Source of the DNA: Oreohelix idahoensis
Taxonomy: Eukaryota; Mollusca; Gastropoda; Stylommatophora; Oreohelicidae
DNA: 64,000 bases
NCBI GenBank assembly: GCA_024509875.1
Contig: JAMPIV010016225.1
Span: 277,665-341,664 of the forward strand
Reading direction: 5' to 3'
Position numbers and translations under genes: made by a program. Each line of letters begins with the position of its first letter. The stretch's first letter is position 1. Positions 34,379 through 45,621 of this stretch are shown here, piece by piece. Below the pieces are notes generated by a model. The model did not search any database. It worked only from the letters and a program-made list of their open reading frames with translations, and was not told the DNA's origin.

Positions 34379-36948
34379 TGTCACGTAGGGTTTATATTCA
34401 TTTAATTTCCTACATCTTCTTCCTATTCTTTCACATAAATTCTCTCTTTTATTATCTCTGTATTTTTTTCCTGTGTATTTTTCATCCATTCGTTTTGCGA
34501 ATATTATTCTCATATAATTCGCAAACTTTACCTTTTTCCTTTCTCTAAAACTGAGAATCGCGCTAGGACGATATTACGTAGATGTCAGGGCGTCAGAAGG
34601 CGTGATAAGTCGGTTCGCTGAACACAGGACGTAGCAAATCGTCTACATTCTCACCGAGCGCGCGAGCTTCTTCTCGGCATTAGTCCCGGTGAGGTGTGAT
34701 ACTTTACATCTGCACCGGGCAGTATCCAGACATTTGGCTGGAAAATCCCAAACTGACACGGCGCTCACTTGGGCAATGGAGTCAGGCTGTCTGGGATTTG
34801 AAACTGACACGCGTACATCGTGGTCAGTAGGTGACAGTTACGACACGCGTTAAGCGGACGTAAGCGTTGGGAGTAGGGGAGATAATTTCGCTTGGCGAAA
34901 TAAGTTTGGGCCCTTTGTCTGATTTTAAGATATTGGCCAAGTTTGAAACTTTAATTTCATTCTCGCTCATAGACTCCACAGTAGATAGGTCGCTCGAAAA
35001 CAGAATAGCTGTTAGCGAAGATCTCAGTTTGTTTCGGCAATTTGTCGAACTTCTAGACTTCCAGAAATATTTTCAGCAATTTTATTCTTAAGTTGTGCGA
35101 CTACCTGTAATTCTGTGGTTGAGGTAATTAATATGATAGATATATAGATTTTGTGAGTGTTAAAGTGTTAAATCGCTTAATTCATTTAAATCTATTTCTT
35201 TAGCGCAGAAGAGAAATAAAGTGGTAGGCTATTATATTTTCTAGGGAAGCATTCAGTGGAAAGCAGACTAATTAAAATTTCTAGCTTATAACGGCAATTG
35301 TAGCTATTTATAAATTTAATTTAACTGCTAATACTCAGTCGAGTGTATTTTTCTAAACTAACGTATAAACTCTAGAATCCAGCCTCATGAATGATGACGG
35401 GATACGCACGTGTTCCTAATTTATGAGGATTGCTGATTTTTAAATATAACTTACGTCACGGGAAGTTTAAATGATAAGCAAAGCTCTCTGCTTGCAAGTT
35501 TAAATGTAAGTTTTAACCAGTACAGATTCTGTTTATTATATTATATGTGTTATTTTTCCTCCACACAGTGAAAGTTTTGGGGTGACCCTAACTTTACCAG
35601 CACCTAGTAGTAGTTTCCATACTTGTGAAGAAATAGACAGTCCTTATTTTGAACCACGTGGGTTTTCTCAAGTAACACTGATCTGACGGTGCAAGTTAGA
35701 CAGAAATACTAATATCCCTATAACGGGTTTTCAAAGACTGTAATGATAAATACTGGACCTTGGAGCCAGCACTTAATTTCTTCTAGAAACTCTATATAAT
35801 TTGCTGCCTGGTGGCGTGAATATTAACAATCATTTCCCGACTAGATTATATCTTGTGGACAAATCTGTGGTGTGACTAAAGTGAATCCTATACTGAGGGA
35901 AGGCACCGACCTGACATTCATCATTTTTTAGAAACCTACGCTATTGACACTGTGCTCTGCTAACTCCCGCGCCTGGAATAATTGTTAGGTGACTTAATCA
36001 GACATTTGAACAAATTTGCATACCCAAGTAGTCGTTCCCGGAGACTCCAAGTTAAATACGTCTTTTGGAACTGGGGACTTCTTGGCAGAAGACTGCATTT
36101 TTTGAGTCTGTGTGAAAATCTAAAATCAATGTGTTCCAAGAGGCAGCAAGCAAAGTCGTGAGTACTAGTATGAGAAGCCATGGCGGAATGAATGAGTGTA
36201 CGCTGGTTTGAGTGATATTTTTCACTATTATATCTTTGACACCCTGTTGCTGTCCTAATTTTTTTTTCAATCTGCATAATTTGTTGCTAAGGCTAGAGTT
36301 CTTGTGTTTTTGTCTTAGGTTAAATCAGATTTTTTTCAAACTCTGTGCATATAATTACGAGATAAAACAAAGAAAACTCTTAGACTCAAACCCTATGTAT
36401 CTGTGACTCGGGCGCCATCATCTGTTCTCTTAACGGGGCCGGGCTAAACCTAGAGTTAACACTATAACGGGGCTATCATCCTTGCAACATTTCCTTGATT
36501 TTTTATGACTATGTGTATATGTATTTTCCTTGATGTACTTTCTTTGATGTTGTGAGCCGATTTTTCCTGATATTAAAATCGCTCTTGAACTAAATAATCG
36601 TGTTTGGTCAGCTCGTTCTAGATAATATATATATCATTGTTATAGTTTTCCCACGTCTGTGTGTTTACCTGTCGTCACGTGTATGTGCGTGCCTGTGAGT
36701 GATAGAAATATACGTAATATGTATATTGGTGTAGTCTGTCTGACGCTGTAACAACTGTTGTAGAAGATAGGTGAGAGAGAGAAGAATTCTTTTCGCTTTC
36801 AGAGACAGCCACTATATCAAAATCTATCATCTCACGTGTGTGGAAATTCTATTACCTTTCACTAACTCTCACTGAGTCTATCACCTATTCAAACCTATTC
36901 AGAAGGGACCAAACCTAGTCTTAATTCTCCTATCGGAAATCTACGACA
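34379..36948 (+). repeat. 5' LTR of element 2
   Basis: TG...CA bounded, 2,570 bp, long for a Gypsy LTR. The small frames within it (for example 34,867-35,091) are present in both LTRs but show no domain. Confidence 0.95.
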
Positions 36949-37080
36949 AATGGGGGCTCGTTTCCGGTCTTTGAACTTAGAATAGGAAGACGAGTACGAC
37001 AAATGAGGGCTCGTTTCCGGTCTTTGAACTTAGAATAGGAAGACGAGTACGACAAACGTGGACTCGTCTATCTGGATTTT
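36942..37080 (+). promoter_or_regulatory. Tandemly repeated primer-binding site of element 2
   Basis: Two bases after the LTR, tgggggctcgtttccggt (36,951-36,968) is the primer-binding site. Its first 11 bases match the proline-tRNA type site. The 53-bp unit from tacgaca at the LTR end through ggaagacgag repeats exactly once more (36,995-37,047; PBS variant tgagggctcg) and then partially (from 37,048; cgtggactcg). Each unit thus carries the LTR's last seven bases plus a PBS-like sequence. Confidence 0.8.
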
Positions 37081-37749
37081 GAACTTAAGATTCTGTATTC
37101 TGATATAGAGTAAGAGTGTGATGTCTTGTGAGTTGTTATATCTTTAAAAAATTACCCCCTAGACTAGCGATCTGTTTACGGGCGTGCTGACCACACAAAC
37201 TAATAAGTTTTTTTTTCCACAGCATCTTTGAATAATATACATTTTGGTTACAGGTTGATTTTGTCGGGATATATGTTAACTGCTGATTGTAATACTAAAT
37301 GCTGGTAAAGTGGTGAGTGTATAACATTCACTGGGTACTGAGGCAGAACGGCGTTTGAACTAAGTTAAGGAGTGTGTTTCGGACTTTTTGTCCAGATTAA
37401 TTCCCTCCCTTACCCGATCTGACTTCAGGGGCGAACTTATAGTGGATTTTTAAAAATTAAGGGATTATTTTTCTCTTTAATTTTTGCAATATTCTTTTGC
37501 TTTTCCACTGTAGCAACTTATTTTTCAGTTGTAATCTTAACTACCATTTATTTGGCGTAGTCGTGTTTTGCATTGAGTGCTTTATTGCCGATAATAGCAG
37601 CGATAGTTAGATTTTATTTTGGAGGAGGTATCCCAGGGTTAAGGATATCATCTTTTGAATTTTTGGTTTTTTTTTTCTCGTAAGTGGTAGGAACCAGGTT
37701 ATTCTTTTTCCTATTTTCTATCTCCACGTGTCTCAGTCACTGACATAAT
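36949..37749 (+). other. Leader of element 2
   Basis: About 800 bp between LTR and gag without a reading frame. It starts with the repeated PBS units. Packaging signals are expected here by family analogy but none can be pointed to. Confidence 0.6.
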
Positions 37750-37932
37750 ATGGCCGAGAGGGCAAAGCTTAGACAACTTCTCAGGGACGAAGCGAGAGAG
37801 GAGGGACTGGAAGGAGAGGAAGCGAAAGCTTTTGTCAGAGACGAACTTGAGAGATATGATGCGGAGAGGAAAGTAGAAGAAGCTAGGAGGAAAGAAGCGG
37901 AAGAGGCTATTACAGCAGAAGAAGATGGATGA
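37750..37932 (+). CDS. Gag N-terminus of element 2 (frame broken)
   Basis: Begins MAERAKLRQLLRDEARE, matching the MA(E/D)LAKFR start of gag in elements 3 and 4, so this ATG is very likely the true gag start. A charged, coiled-coil-like stretch follows and the frame stops at 37,930. Downstream, an imperfect 26-27 bp repeat (gagacagcatgagaaggaga type, 37,965-38,062) shifts frame repeatedly before gag resumes in another frame. The unit length is not a multiple of three, so slippage in this repeat is the likely cause of the break. Confidence 0.7.
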   Translation: MAERAKLRQLLRDEAREEGLEGEEAKAFVRDELERYDAERKVEEARRKEAEEAITAEEDG

Positions 37933-38065
37933 GGAAATGGAAATCCGCAGGGAGAGAGAAAAAGAGAGGAGAGACAGCATGAGAAGGAGAGGAGGAGAGA
38001 CAGCATGAGAAGGAGAGGGAGGAGAGACAGCATGAGGAAAGAGAAAAGAGAAGAGACAGCATGAG

Positions 38066-40822
38066 TTGGCTCTTAAAACTCTAGAGTTCCAAAGTCGTGG
38101 TGCTGCCTCTACCTCCAGCAATGGAGAGTCTTCTCCTCATTCTTCCTTAACTGACCCTGCTAACACTCAATCTCTTCAACTAAATGCTATGTCTTTCACT
38201 CTTGAATCTTTTCCTTGTCCAAATGAGAAGATTGACACATGGTTAGAAAAATTTGAGAAAATTGCAACTCTGTACGGGTTAGAGAGGTCGCGTTGGAATA
38301 TGAAACTTTCCCAGGCCCTAAAAGGTTCTGCTTATGATGTTTATTCTAAGCTGGAAAGTAGCCAACAAGACGACTACGATGTGTTGAAGAAAGCGTTACT
38401 GGAGCGCTTTGAAATGAACGCTCGCAAGTTTTTGCAACTGTTTCGCAACAGCCGGAAAGAGAATTCTGAAACTTTTCACCAGTTCTCATCTCGTCTTAAG
38501 GGATATCTAACAAAGTGCCTTGAGCTTTCGCAGCTCCCCTCTACCTATGAAGGTCTTGAGGAACTTGTTCTAACTGAACAAATAAAGAACACTTTGTCTG
38601 CTGATACCCGGAGATTTCTCGCTGAGCAGGGGGCAGAAAAACTTGAAGACATTTTGGAAAAGTCTGAGCGTTATCACAATGCGCTGGCTGAACTACCGGC
38701 CACAAAGCGGAAACCGACAGAGGAGCATTTTCGAAAACATAACCTAGAGCAATCTTCTCAGGCTTCTAACCAAAATAACCACAGAGAAACTGGACCTCAA
38801 AACCCCCCTCCTGAAAAATCCAAGTTCTACAAGAACAAGTACCCCAACCACCCCAAACAGTCTGATCAACCCGACCGCCCTACATGGCAGCGTAGCCAGA
38901 AAGGACAAGGTGGCAAAGGGAGAACCCCTGAGCACGGGACATATGATCAGACCGAGCACACCGAGCCGAAACGCATCGGATGCTTATTGACAGTCTCGCA
39001 AGGCGGAATTATTGACAGTGATTCCCAACCTGTTGGGGATAGACCCTCAACGCGAGGTACTGTTACTTTGAACGGTTCTCAAACTTCTTGCTTATTTGAC
39101 ACGGGGCTTTCTTATGATTGCATTGTTGCCAGAAACCTGGTTAAACCCGGTCAAGAGACAGGAGAGACCGTCAAACTTTGTGGAGTTCGTAAGAGTGATG
39201 CACCTACAGCGCTTCCCATCGCATTGGTGGAGATACACTCTGACTTTGTCAGAGGTGTGATCAAAGCGGCTGTTATGGATGATCCCATCTACCCAGTCAT
39301 ACTTGGCGGGAGATACGTGTGTATTGGGAAACCGGAAGAGCCGATTGTGGCAGCAGTAACTACAAGAGGGCAAACCAAGAAGGAACGGGAGCCTGCGCCT
39401 AATTTGTTACCTATGGAACTTAAAGAAGCGCAATACAAGGACCCTACTTTGGCACCCTGCTTTAGGAAACTGCCCATGGCTAAGGAACCCAAACAGCACG
39501 GGGACATTTTTTCTGAGGATGGCGTACTTTATCGGAGAACGGGCAAGCCTGACCAAGGTTACAACCAGCTCCTAGTACCGAAACAGTACAGAAGCCAAAT
39601 CCTAGAAATGGGGCACTCTCTTCCCTTTAGCGGACATATGGGACAGAACGCCACAAACCAACGTATAACCACTCATTATTGGTGGCCAGGAGTAAATACT
39701 GATATTATCAGATATGTCAAATCCTGTGCCCAGTGCCAACGTGTACCACCCAAGCAACGGACACCCCCAGTCCACATGGGTGAAATGCCAATAATGGGAA
39801 CACCATTCGAACGGGTTGTGATCGACATTTTAGGGCCTTTCGAAAGGACTAAAAGAAGGAACAGGTTCATCCTGACCTTAGTCGATACATGCACTTTATG
39901 GGCAGAAGCTATCCCGCTAACATGCGCAGATGCCAAGCATGTCGCAGAAGCCCTCGTGCAGATTTTCACTCGGTTGGGATTCCCTCAGCAAGTGTTGACG
40001 GATAATGGATCTCCATACCGAAACCTGTTGATGGATGAGATCGTTAAGATCTTGAGGACCCAGCACATCCACACTAAGCCATATACTCCGGCCGGAAATG
40101 GGCTCGTGGAACGTGCTAATGGAAACCTCACCATGATGCTAAGTAAGCTGGCACAAGTGAAACCTGAAGATTGGGATCTCTGTATTCCTGCAGCATTATT
40201 TGGCTACAGAGAATCTCCTCATACTTCCACAGGATTTCCGCCAGCTACACTCTTATTCGGCAGACCCATTAAGGGCCCGCTTGAAGCCTTACTTCAGTCT
40301 CTGACAGACGAGAAGGCTGATGAGACAGTTGTCTCAGCAAGTAAATATGTGTCGGTTTTAAAGGAAAGGTTGAAACTAGGGTGGGACCTAGCAACGACTA
40401 ACTTTAAGCGAGCACGCACCAAGCACGCTAACCGATACAGGAAAGTCGCGGAAGAGAGAGAACTGGAAGCAGGAGAGAAAGTTTTGGTGTTGCTCCCTAC
40501 CGAGAACAACCAACTGAAGATCGGATGGCAAGGGCCGTTTACCGTCCTGAAAAAGATTTCTAAGGCTAACTACCAGATCTCTATTGAAGGAAAGGAGAAG
40601 GTTTTCCATTTAAATCTCTTAAAGAGATACTTGGAAAAACCAGTGCCAACCTCCGACCATCTCCTGACGATCGCCAAAACTGACGAAGATGACGATAGTG
40701 GCAGGGATATTCCACCGCTATCACAGGAAATCTTTCAAAAATGTCAGAAGCGGCGACGCTCTTTCAAGCGCGCATATGAGACATTCCAGGGGAAGGAAAC
40801 TTTGAGGAGTGGACTTGAGTAG
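38066..40822 (+). CDS. Gag-protease-integrase polyprotein of element 2
   Basis: A 918-codon open frame. Its first codon is TTG, so it is a continuation of the frame that begins at 37,750 rather than a real start. Capsid: residues about 50-215, whose last part (135-210, ETFHQFSSRL to KSERYHNAL) resembles a SCAN domain. There is no CCHC knuckle. Protease: DTG at 345-347. Integrase: H2C2 zinc finger from H517 to CAQC, catalytic D587, D646 and E682 (35 residues between the last two), and a GPF module in KIGWQGPFTV. Its integrase is clearly homologous to that of element 3. After the integrase an acidic then basic tail ends at a stop. No RT follows. The protein would package RNA and insert cDNA, but the cDNA must be made by another element's RT. 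Confidence 0.93.
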   Translation: MALKTLEFQSRGAASTSSNGESSPHSSLTDPANTQSLQLNAMSFTLESFPCPNEKIDTWLEKFEKIATLYGLERSRWNMKLSQALKGSAYDVYSKLESSQQDDYDVLKKALLERFEMNARKFLQLFRNSRKENSETFHQFSSRLKGYLTKCLELSQLPSTYEGLEELVLTEQIKNTLSADTRRFLAEQGAEKLEDILEKSERYHNALAELPATKRKPTEEHFRKHNLEQSSQASNQNNHRETGPQNPPPEKSKFYKNKYPNHPKQSDQPDRPTWQRSQKGQGGKGRTPEHGTYDQTEHTEPKRIGCLLTVSQGGIIDSDSQPVGDRPSTRGTVTLNGSQTSCLFDTGLSYDCIVARNLVKPGQETGETVKLCGVRKSDAPTALPIALVEIHSDFVRGVIKAAVMDDPIYPVILGGRYVCIGKPEEPIVAAVTTRGQTKKEREPAPNLLPMELKEAQYKDPTLAPCFRKLPMAKEPKQHGDIFSEDGVLYRRTGKPDQGYNQLLVPKQYRSQILEMGHSLPFSGHMGQNATNQRITTHYWWPGVNTDIIRYVKSCAQCQRVPPKQRTPPVHMGEMPIMGTPFERVVIDILGPFERTKRRNRFILTLVDTCTLWAEAIPLTCADAKHVAEALVQIFTRLGFPQQVLTDNGSPYRNLLMDEIVKILRTQHIHTKPYTPAGNGLVERANGNLTMMLSKLAQVKPEDWDLCIPAALFGYRESPHTSTGFPPATLLFGRPIKGPLEALLQSLTDEKADETVVSASKYVSVLKERLKLGWDLATTNFKRARTKHANRYRKVAEERELEAGEKVLVLLPTENNQLKIGWQGPFTVLKKISKANYQISIEGKEKVFHLNLLKRYLEKPVPTSDHLLTIAKTDEDDDSGRDIPPLSQEIFQKCQKRRRSFKRAYETFQGKETLRSGLE

Positions 40823-40934
40823 GAATTGGACAGAGATGGAGGGGGAAGATGAGAGGGAAGAAGACAGACACCCCGAAGCTACGGTTATAGGAAATTAAAC
40901 TCCATAACGTAGACATGGAGTGCTTCCATATCTT

Positions 40935-40949
40935 AAAGGGGGGAGGCTC
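40935..40949 (+). promoter_or_regulatory. Polypurine tract of element 2
   Basis: The purine-rich aaaggggggaggctc lies immediately before the 3' LTR, where plus-strand DNA synthesis is primed in LTR elements. The integrase stop codon is only 127 bp before the LTR. Confidence 0.85.
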
Positions 40950-43523
40950 TGTCACGTAGGGTTTATATTCATTTAATTTCCTACACCTTCTTCCTATTCT
41001 TTCACCCAAATTCTCTCTTTTATTATCTCTGTATTTTTTTTCCTGTATATTTTTCATCCATTCGTTTTGCGAATATTATTTTCATATAATTCGCAAACTT
41101 TACCTGTTTTCCTTTCTCTAAAACTGAGAATCGCGCTAGGACGATATTACGTAGATGTCAGGGCGTCAGAAGGCGTGATAAGTCGGTTCGCTGAACACAG
41201 GACGTAGCAAATCGTCTACATTCTCACCGAGCGCGCGAGCTTCTTCTCGGCATTAGTCCCGGTGAGGTGTGATACTTTACATCTGCACCGGTCAGTATCC
41301 AGACATTTGTCTGGAAAATCCCAAACTGACACGGCGCTCACTGGGCAATGGAGTCAGGCTGTCTGGGATTTGAAACTGACACGCGTACATCGTGGTCAGT
41401 AGGTGACAGTTACGACACGCGTTAAGCGGACGTAAATGTTGGGAGTAGGGGAGATAATTTCGCTTGGCGAAGTAAGTTTGGGCCCTTTGTCTGATTTTAA
41501 GATATTGGCCAAGTTTGAAACTTTAATTTCATTCTCGCTCATAGACTCCACAGTAGATAGGTCGCTCGAAAACAGAATAGCTGTTAGCGAAGATCTCAGT
41601 TTGTTTCGGCAATTTGTCGAACTTCTAGACTTCCAGAAATATTTTCAGCATTTTTATTCTTAAGTTGTGCGACTACCTGTAATTCTGTGGTTGAGGTAAT
41701 TAATATGATAGATATATAGATTTTGTGAGTGTTAAAGTGTTAAATCGCTTAATTCATTTTAATCTATTTCTTTAGCGCAGAAGAGAAATAAAGTGGTAGG
41801 CTATTATATTTTCTAGGGAAGCATTCAGTGGAAAGCAGAATAAAATTAAAATTTCTAGCTTATAACGGCAATTGTAGCTATTTATAAATTTAATTTAACT
41901 GCTAATACTCAGTCGAGTGTATTTTTCTAAACTAACGTATAAACTCTAGAATCCAGCCTCCTGAATGGTGACGGAATACGCACGTGTTCTTAATTTATGA
42001 GGATTGCTGATTTTTAAATATAACTTACGTCACGGGAAGTTTAAATGATAAGCAAAGCTCTCTGCTTGCAAGTTTAAATGTAAGTTTTAACCAGTACAGA
42101 TTCTGTTTATTATATTATATGTGTTATTTTTCCTCCACACAGTGAAAGTTTTGGGGTGACCCTAACTTTACCAGCACCTAGTAGTAGTTTCCATACTTGT
42201 GAAGAAATAGACAGTCCTTATTTTGAACCACGTGGGTTTTCTCAAGTAACACTGATCTGACGGTGCAAGTTAGACAGAAATACTAATATCCCTATAACGG
42301 GTTTTCAAAGACTGTAATGATAAATACTGGACCTTGGAGCCAGCACTTAATTTCTTCTAGAAACTCTATATAATTTGCTGCCTGGTGGCGTGAATATTAA
42401 CAATCATTTCCCGACTAGATTATATCTTGTGGACAAATCTGTGGTGTGACTAAAGTGAATCCTATACTGAGGGAAGGCACCGACCTGACATTCATCATTT
42501 TTTTAGAAACCTACGCTATTGACACTGTGCTCTGCTAACTCCCGCGCCTGGAATAATTGTTAGGTGACTTAATCAGACATTTGAACAAATTTGCATACCC
42601 AAGTAGTCGTTCCCGGAGACTCCAAGTTAAATACGTCTTTTGGAACTGGGGACTTCTTGGCAGTAGACTGCATTTTTTGAGTCTGTGTGAAAATCTAAAA
42701 TCAATGTGTTCCAAGAGGCAGCAAGCAAAGTCGTGAGTACTAGTGTGAGAAGCCATGGCGGAATGAATGAGTGTACGCTGGTTTGAGTGATATTTTTCAC
42801 TATTATATCTTTGACACCCTGTTGCTGTCCTAATTTTTTTTTCAATCTGCATAATTTGTTGCTAAGGCTAGAGTTCTTGTGTTTTTGCCTTAGGTTAAAT
42901 CAGATTTTTTTCAAACTCTGTGCATATAATTACGAGATAAAACAAAGAAAACTCTTAGACTCAAACCCTATGTATCTGTGACTCGGGCGCCATCATCTGT
43001 TCTCTTAACGGGGCCGGGCTAAACCTAGAGTTAACACTATAACGGGGCTATCATCCTTGCAACATTTCCTTGATTTTTTATGACTATGTGTATATGTATT
43101 TTCCTTGATGTACTTTCTTTGATGTTGTGAGCCGATTTTTCCTGATATTAAAATCGCTCTTGAACTTAATAATCGTGTTTGGTCAGCTCGTTCTAGATAA
43201 TATATATATCATTGTTATAGTTTTCCCACGTCTGTGTGTTTACCTGTCGTCACGTGTATGTGCGTGCCTGTGAGTGATAGAAATATACGTAATATGTATA
43301 TTGGTGTAGTCTGTCTGACGCTGTAACAACTGTTGTAGAAGATAGGTGAGAGAGAGAAGAATTCTTTTCGCTTTCAGAGACAGCCACTATATCAAAATCT
43401 ATCATCTCACGTGTGTGGAAATTCTATTACCTTTCACTAACTCTCACTGAGTCTATCCCCTATTCAAACCTATTCAGAAGGGACCAAACCTAGTCTTAAT
43501 TCTCCTATCGGAAATCTACGACA
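40950..43523 (+). repeat. 3' LTR of element 2
   Basis: 2,574 bp, collinear with the 5' LTR, with roughly 25-30 differences by eye (about 1%), including small homopolymer changes. Confidence 0.95.
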
Positions 43524-45124
43524 GTCAGGAATTATCAAATCAAGAAATTTTTATTTACAGAATAGAAATAAATAAGTTGGACCCTTTGTCCATGTCTTGT
43601 CAATAAAAGAAGGTCACTGAAAAAAGTATATCCCAGTTCTTGTGTCAATGCTTGAGAATACCCCTATTCTGTAATTGGAAGGTCTGTTGTTTTCATCCCT
43701 CCAAGGTAAGATTATTATTATTATGTGGAAGGTTAGTTGGATGAACGTTCATGTGCCTATATGAAGGACTTATCTTGTTTTATAATTAATACAGTTGGCT
43801 CATATGTAGTCAGGTTCACCAGATGTTGTGCTTCCTGGACAAGGTTGAGGAGTGTAGCTTCAGGATATATTATGACCATTCACTTCCTCTAGTTCACCTC
43901 CCCAGGTTTCAGCAACAACTCGTACTTGGTAAATAAAACCTCAAGTAAAGAATCTTCTCACACACAAGCAACAGTCAGTACTGGCTCTAGCTCAATGCAC
44001 ACACTTGCAGACGGCAAAGGCTTGCCCCTTTTGTTTTCACAAACAGGTCAGCTTGGCGTGGAAGCTTTAAAATTATGGCGGACTATCTAAGAAGTTGTTA
44101 ATTTTTTATCACCCTACCCTCAACCAATCAAAAGACGAGTCAAAAAAAGTTAACTATCTTCCGAAAACATAAACTTGAGCGATTTTAAGCCTAAGTGTCG
44201 AATTAGACCAACTTTTATTATTTAATATTATCGTTAATTGGAGACCGATTTTAAATATCAAAAGTGATAATTAAACGGCTAATTTACCTCTATCGTTCTA
44301 TATAATTTTCCTTTTTTTATTCCTTGGCATTTTCATCTGGGTAATTTTTAAGTAATTAAATGTGCCTTTACCCTGATATGAAAATATCACTAAAATAAGT
44401 TTTTCTAAGTCAAAATAATTTTTATATGAGGAAATCTTTATGTTAATATATTAATCACTATCAGCGCTATAATTCAAGATATACCTTTCCTTTTAATTAC
44501 ATTTAGTTATTGAGAAATAAATTATTAAAGTTTGGTCAAAAACACAGAATAGGTCTTTTTCCACTATAGCCAAGATTTCTTGTCTCTACCAAAAACCGAG
44601 GAAACGATTTGATTGGTTGTTAATTTTTACTACGTCCTTCGATAAAATTGGGTTGGGTGTGTAGGGGTGGTAACTTTTAACTTGTTTTTCTTAACAATAT
44701 TCAAATACTTTAGTTAAATGTTGGCGGTAAATTTGACTAGGCCCTCAGACAAATTTCAAATATTGTAGTTATTTATAGATTTAAAAAAATTACGTTGTCT
44801 GGTTTTTTAAGCAGGAAGTTTGAGCGTGGGGTTACACAGATCCATCTCGCTACATATCTCCCCCGTTAAAAAGCGTGAACCACTAGTGCAGCTTTATTAT
44901 CTGTGTTACCATCACGTTCAAATTGAATCAACTATGCCCTAGGTGGATCCTGGATTTCTGCAGGATGGTCATTCAAAGTAGGCACTACTCAAGAAATCTG
45001 CCTCAGACCGCTGCAAACCAAGAATCTATTGCAGTTTATGTTAATAAACAGCTGCAGGTGCTACTGCCTGTCACATGCTGATTATCAATCGCTATTCACC
45101 TTTACTCTGAGTTTGTTCCATGAC

Positions 45125-45440
45125 ATGTCCAGAGATTTTTAGATGTTCCTCAAGGTTGCAATATTTATGAGGAGAAAATCTATAAATTTGACGATAGCTG
45201 AGTTATGTAGAGGACCCAGTAATTTTCTCATCAGCCTGGATAAAACACTCGGTGTATTTCCAATCCAAAAGCAACATATAAGTTCCATGTGCCCCTCCGA
45301 AATGTTCACAGCCAACAATTGGTCTAAGCTCAAGCTTGATTGGAATTTGGGTAAACCCTCTACTAATATTTATATATGACTCTTTAATCTGCCATTCAGA
45401 TAAAGGCCCTATTCACCAGCTGTTTTCTCAGCCTAACGAC
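45125..45440 (-). pseudogene. RT scraps of element 4
   Basis: In shifting frames the minus strand encodes pieces matching the RT of element 3: an FTQIPIKLELRP segment (compare YYQIPVKPEVRP) and SVLSRLMRKLLGPLHN (compare SVFSRMMRKLLDPLNN). The catalytic box region reads FIDF rather than FMDD. It is heavily degraded and cannot be functional. Confidence 0.7.
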
Positions 45441-45621
45441 AATTGGTGATAATATATATAATATGGGAAATCAGTTCCTGCATCAAGAATCAATTTCTCT
45501 TTTAGCATTTGCTCTAATATGTGGGATCTCAATCCAATGTCCGTACAATACTTCCAATGGACTGTATAGGGTCGGTCACTACTACTGTCACCGGTGCCCT
45601 TCATAATGCTAAATTAATAGC

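Larger units (their letters stand above)
34374..43528 (+). mobile_element. Element 2: Gypsy-type retrotransposon with Gag-PR-INT but no RT
   Basis: The 5' LTR 34,379-36,948 (2,570 bp) and 3' LTR 40,950-43,523 (2,574 bp) begin tgtcacgtaggg and end ctacgaca. Target duplication gtcag lies at 34,374-34,378 and 43,524-43,528. The unoccupied target survives in the other LTR of element 4 at 59,080-59,084. The internal region of 4,001 bp holds a repeated primer-binding site, gag, protease, integrase and a polypurine tract. There is no reverse transcriptase or RNase H coding sequence anywhere between the LTRs. LTRs differ by roughly 1%. Confidence 0.95.
32613..44854 (-). repeat. 3' LTR of element 4 (interrupted)
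   Basis: Begins tgggacgagagg and ends catctcgctaca in plus orientation. Own segments are 32,613-32,908, 34,252-34,378 and 43,529-44,854. Between them lie a duplicated 263-bp block with 1,080 bp of other DNA, and element 2. Adjacent internal sequence on the minus strand gives a polypurine tract (aacgggggagata, about 44,855-44,867). Confidence 0.85.

Noticed and set aside
34867..35091. Small protein encoded in the LTR of element 2 (also at 41,436-41,663)
   Set aside because: Present in both LTRs simply because they are duplicates; no homologous domain or selection evidence.
40823..40949. Hidden envelope or RT remnant after the integrase of element 2
   Set aside because: Only 127 bp remain before the LTR and they translate to nothing recognisable in any frame.
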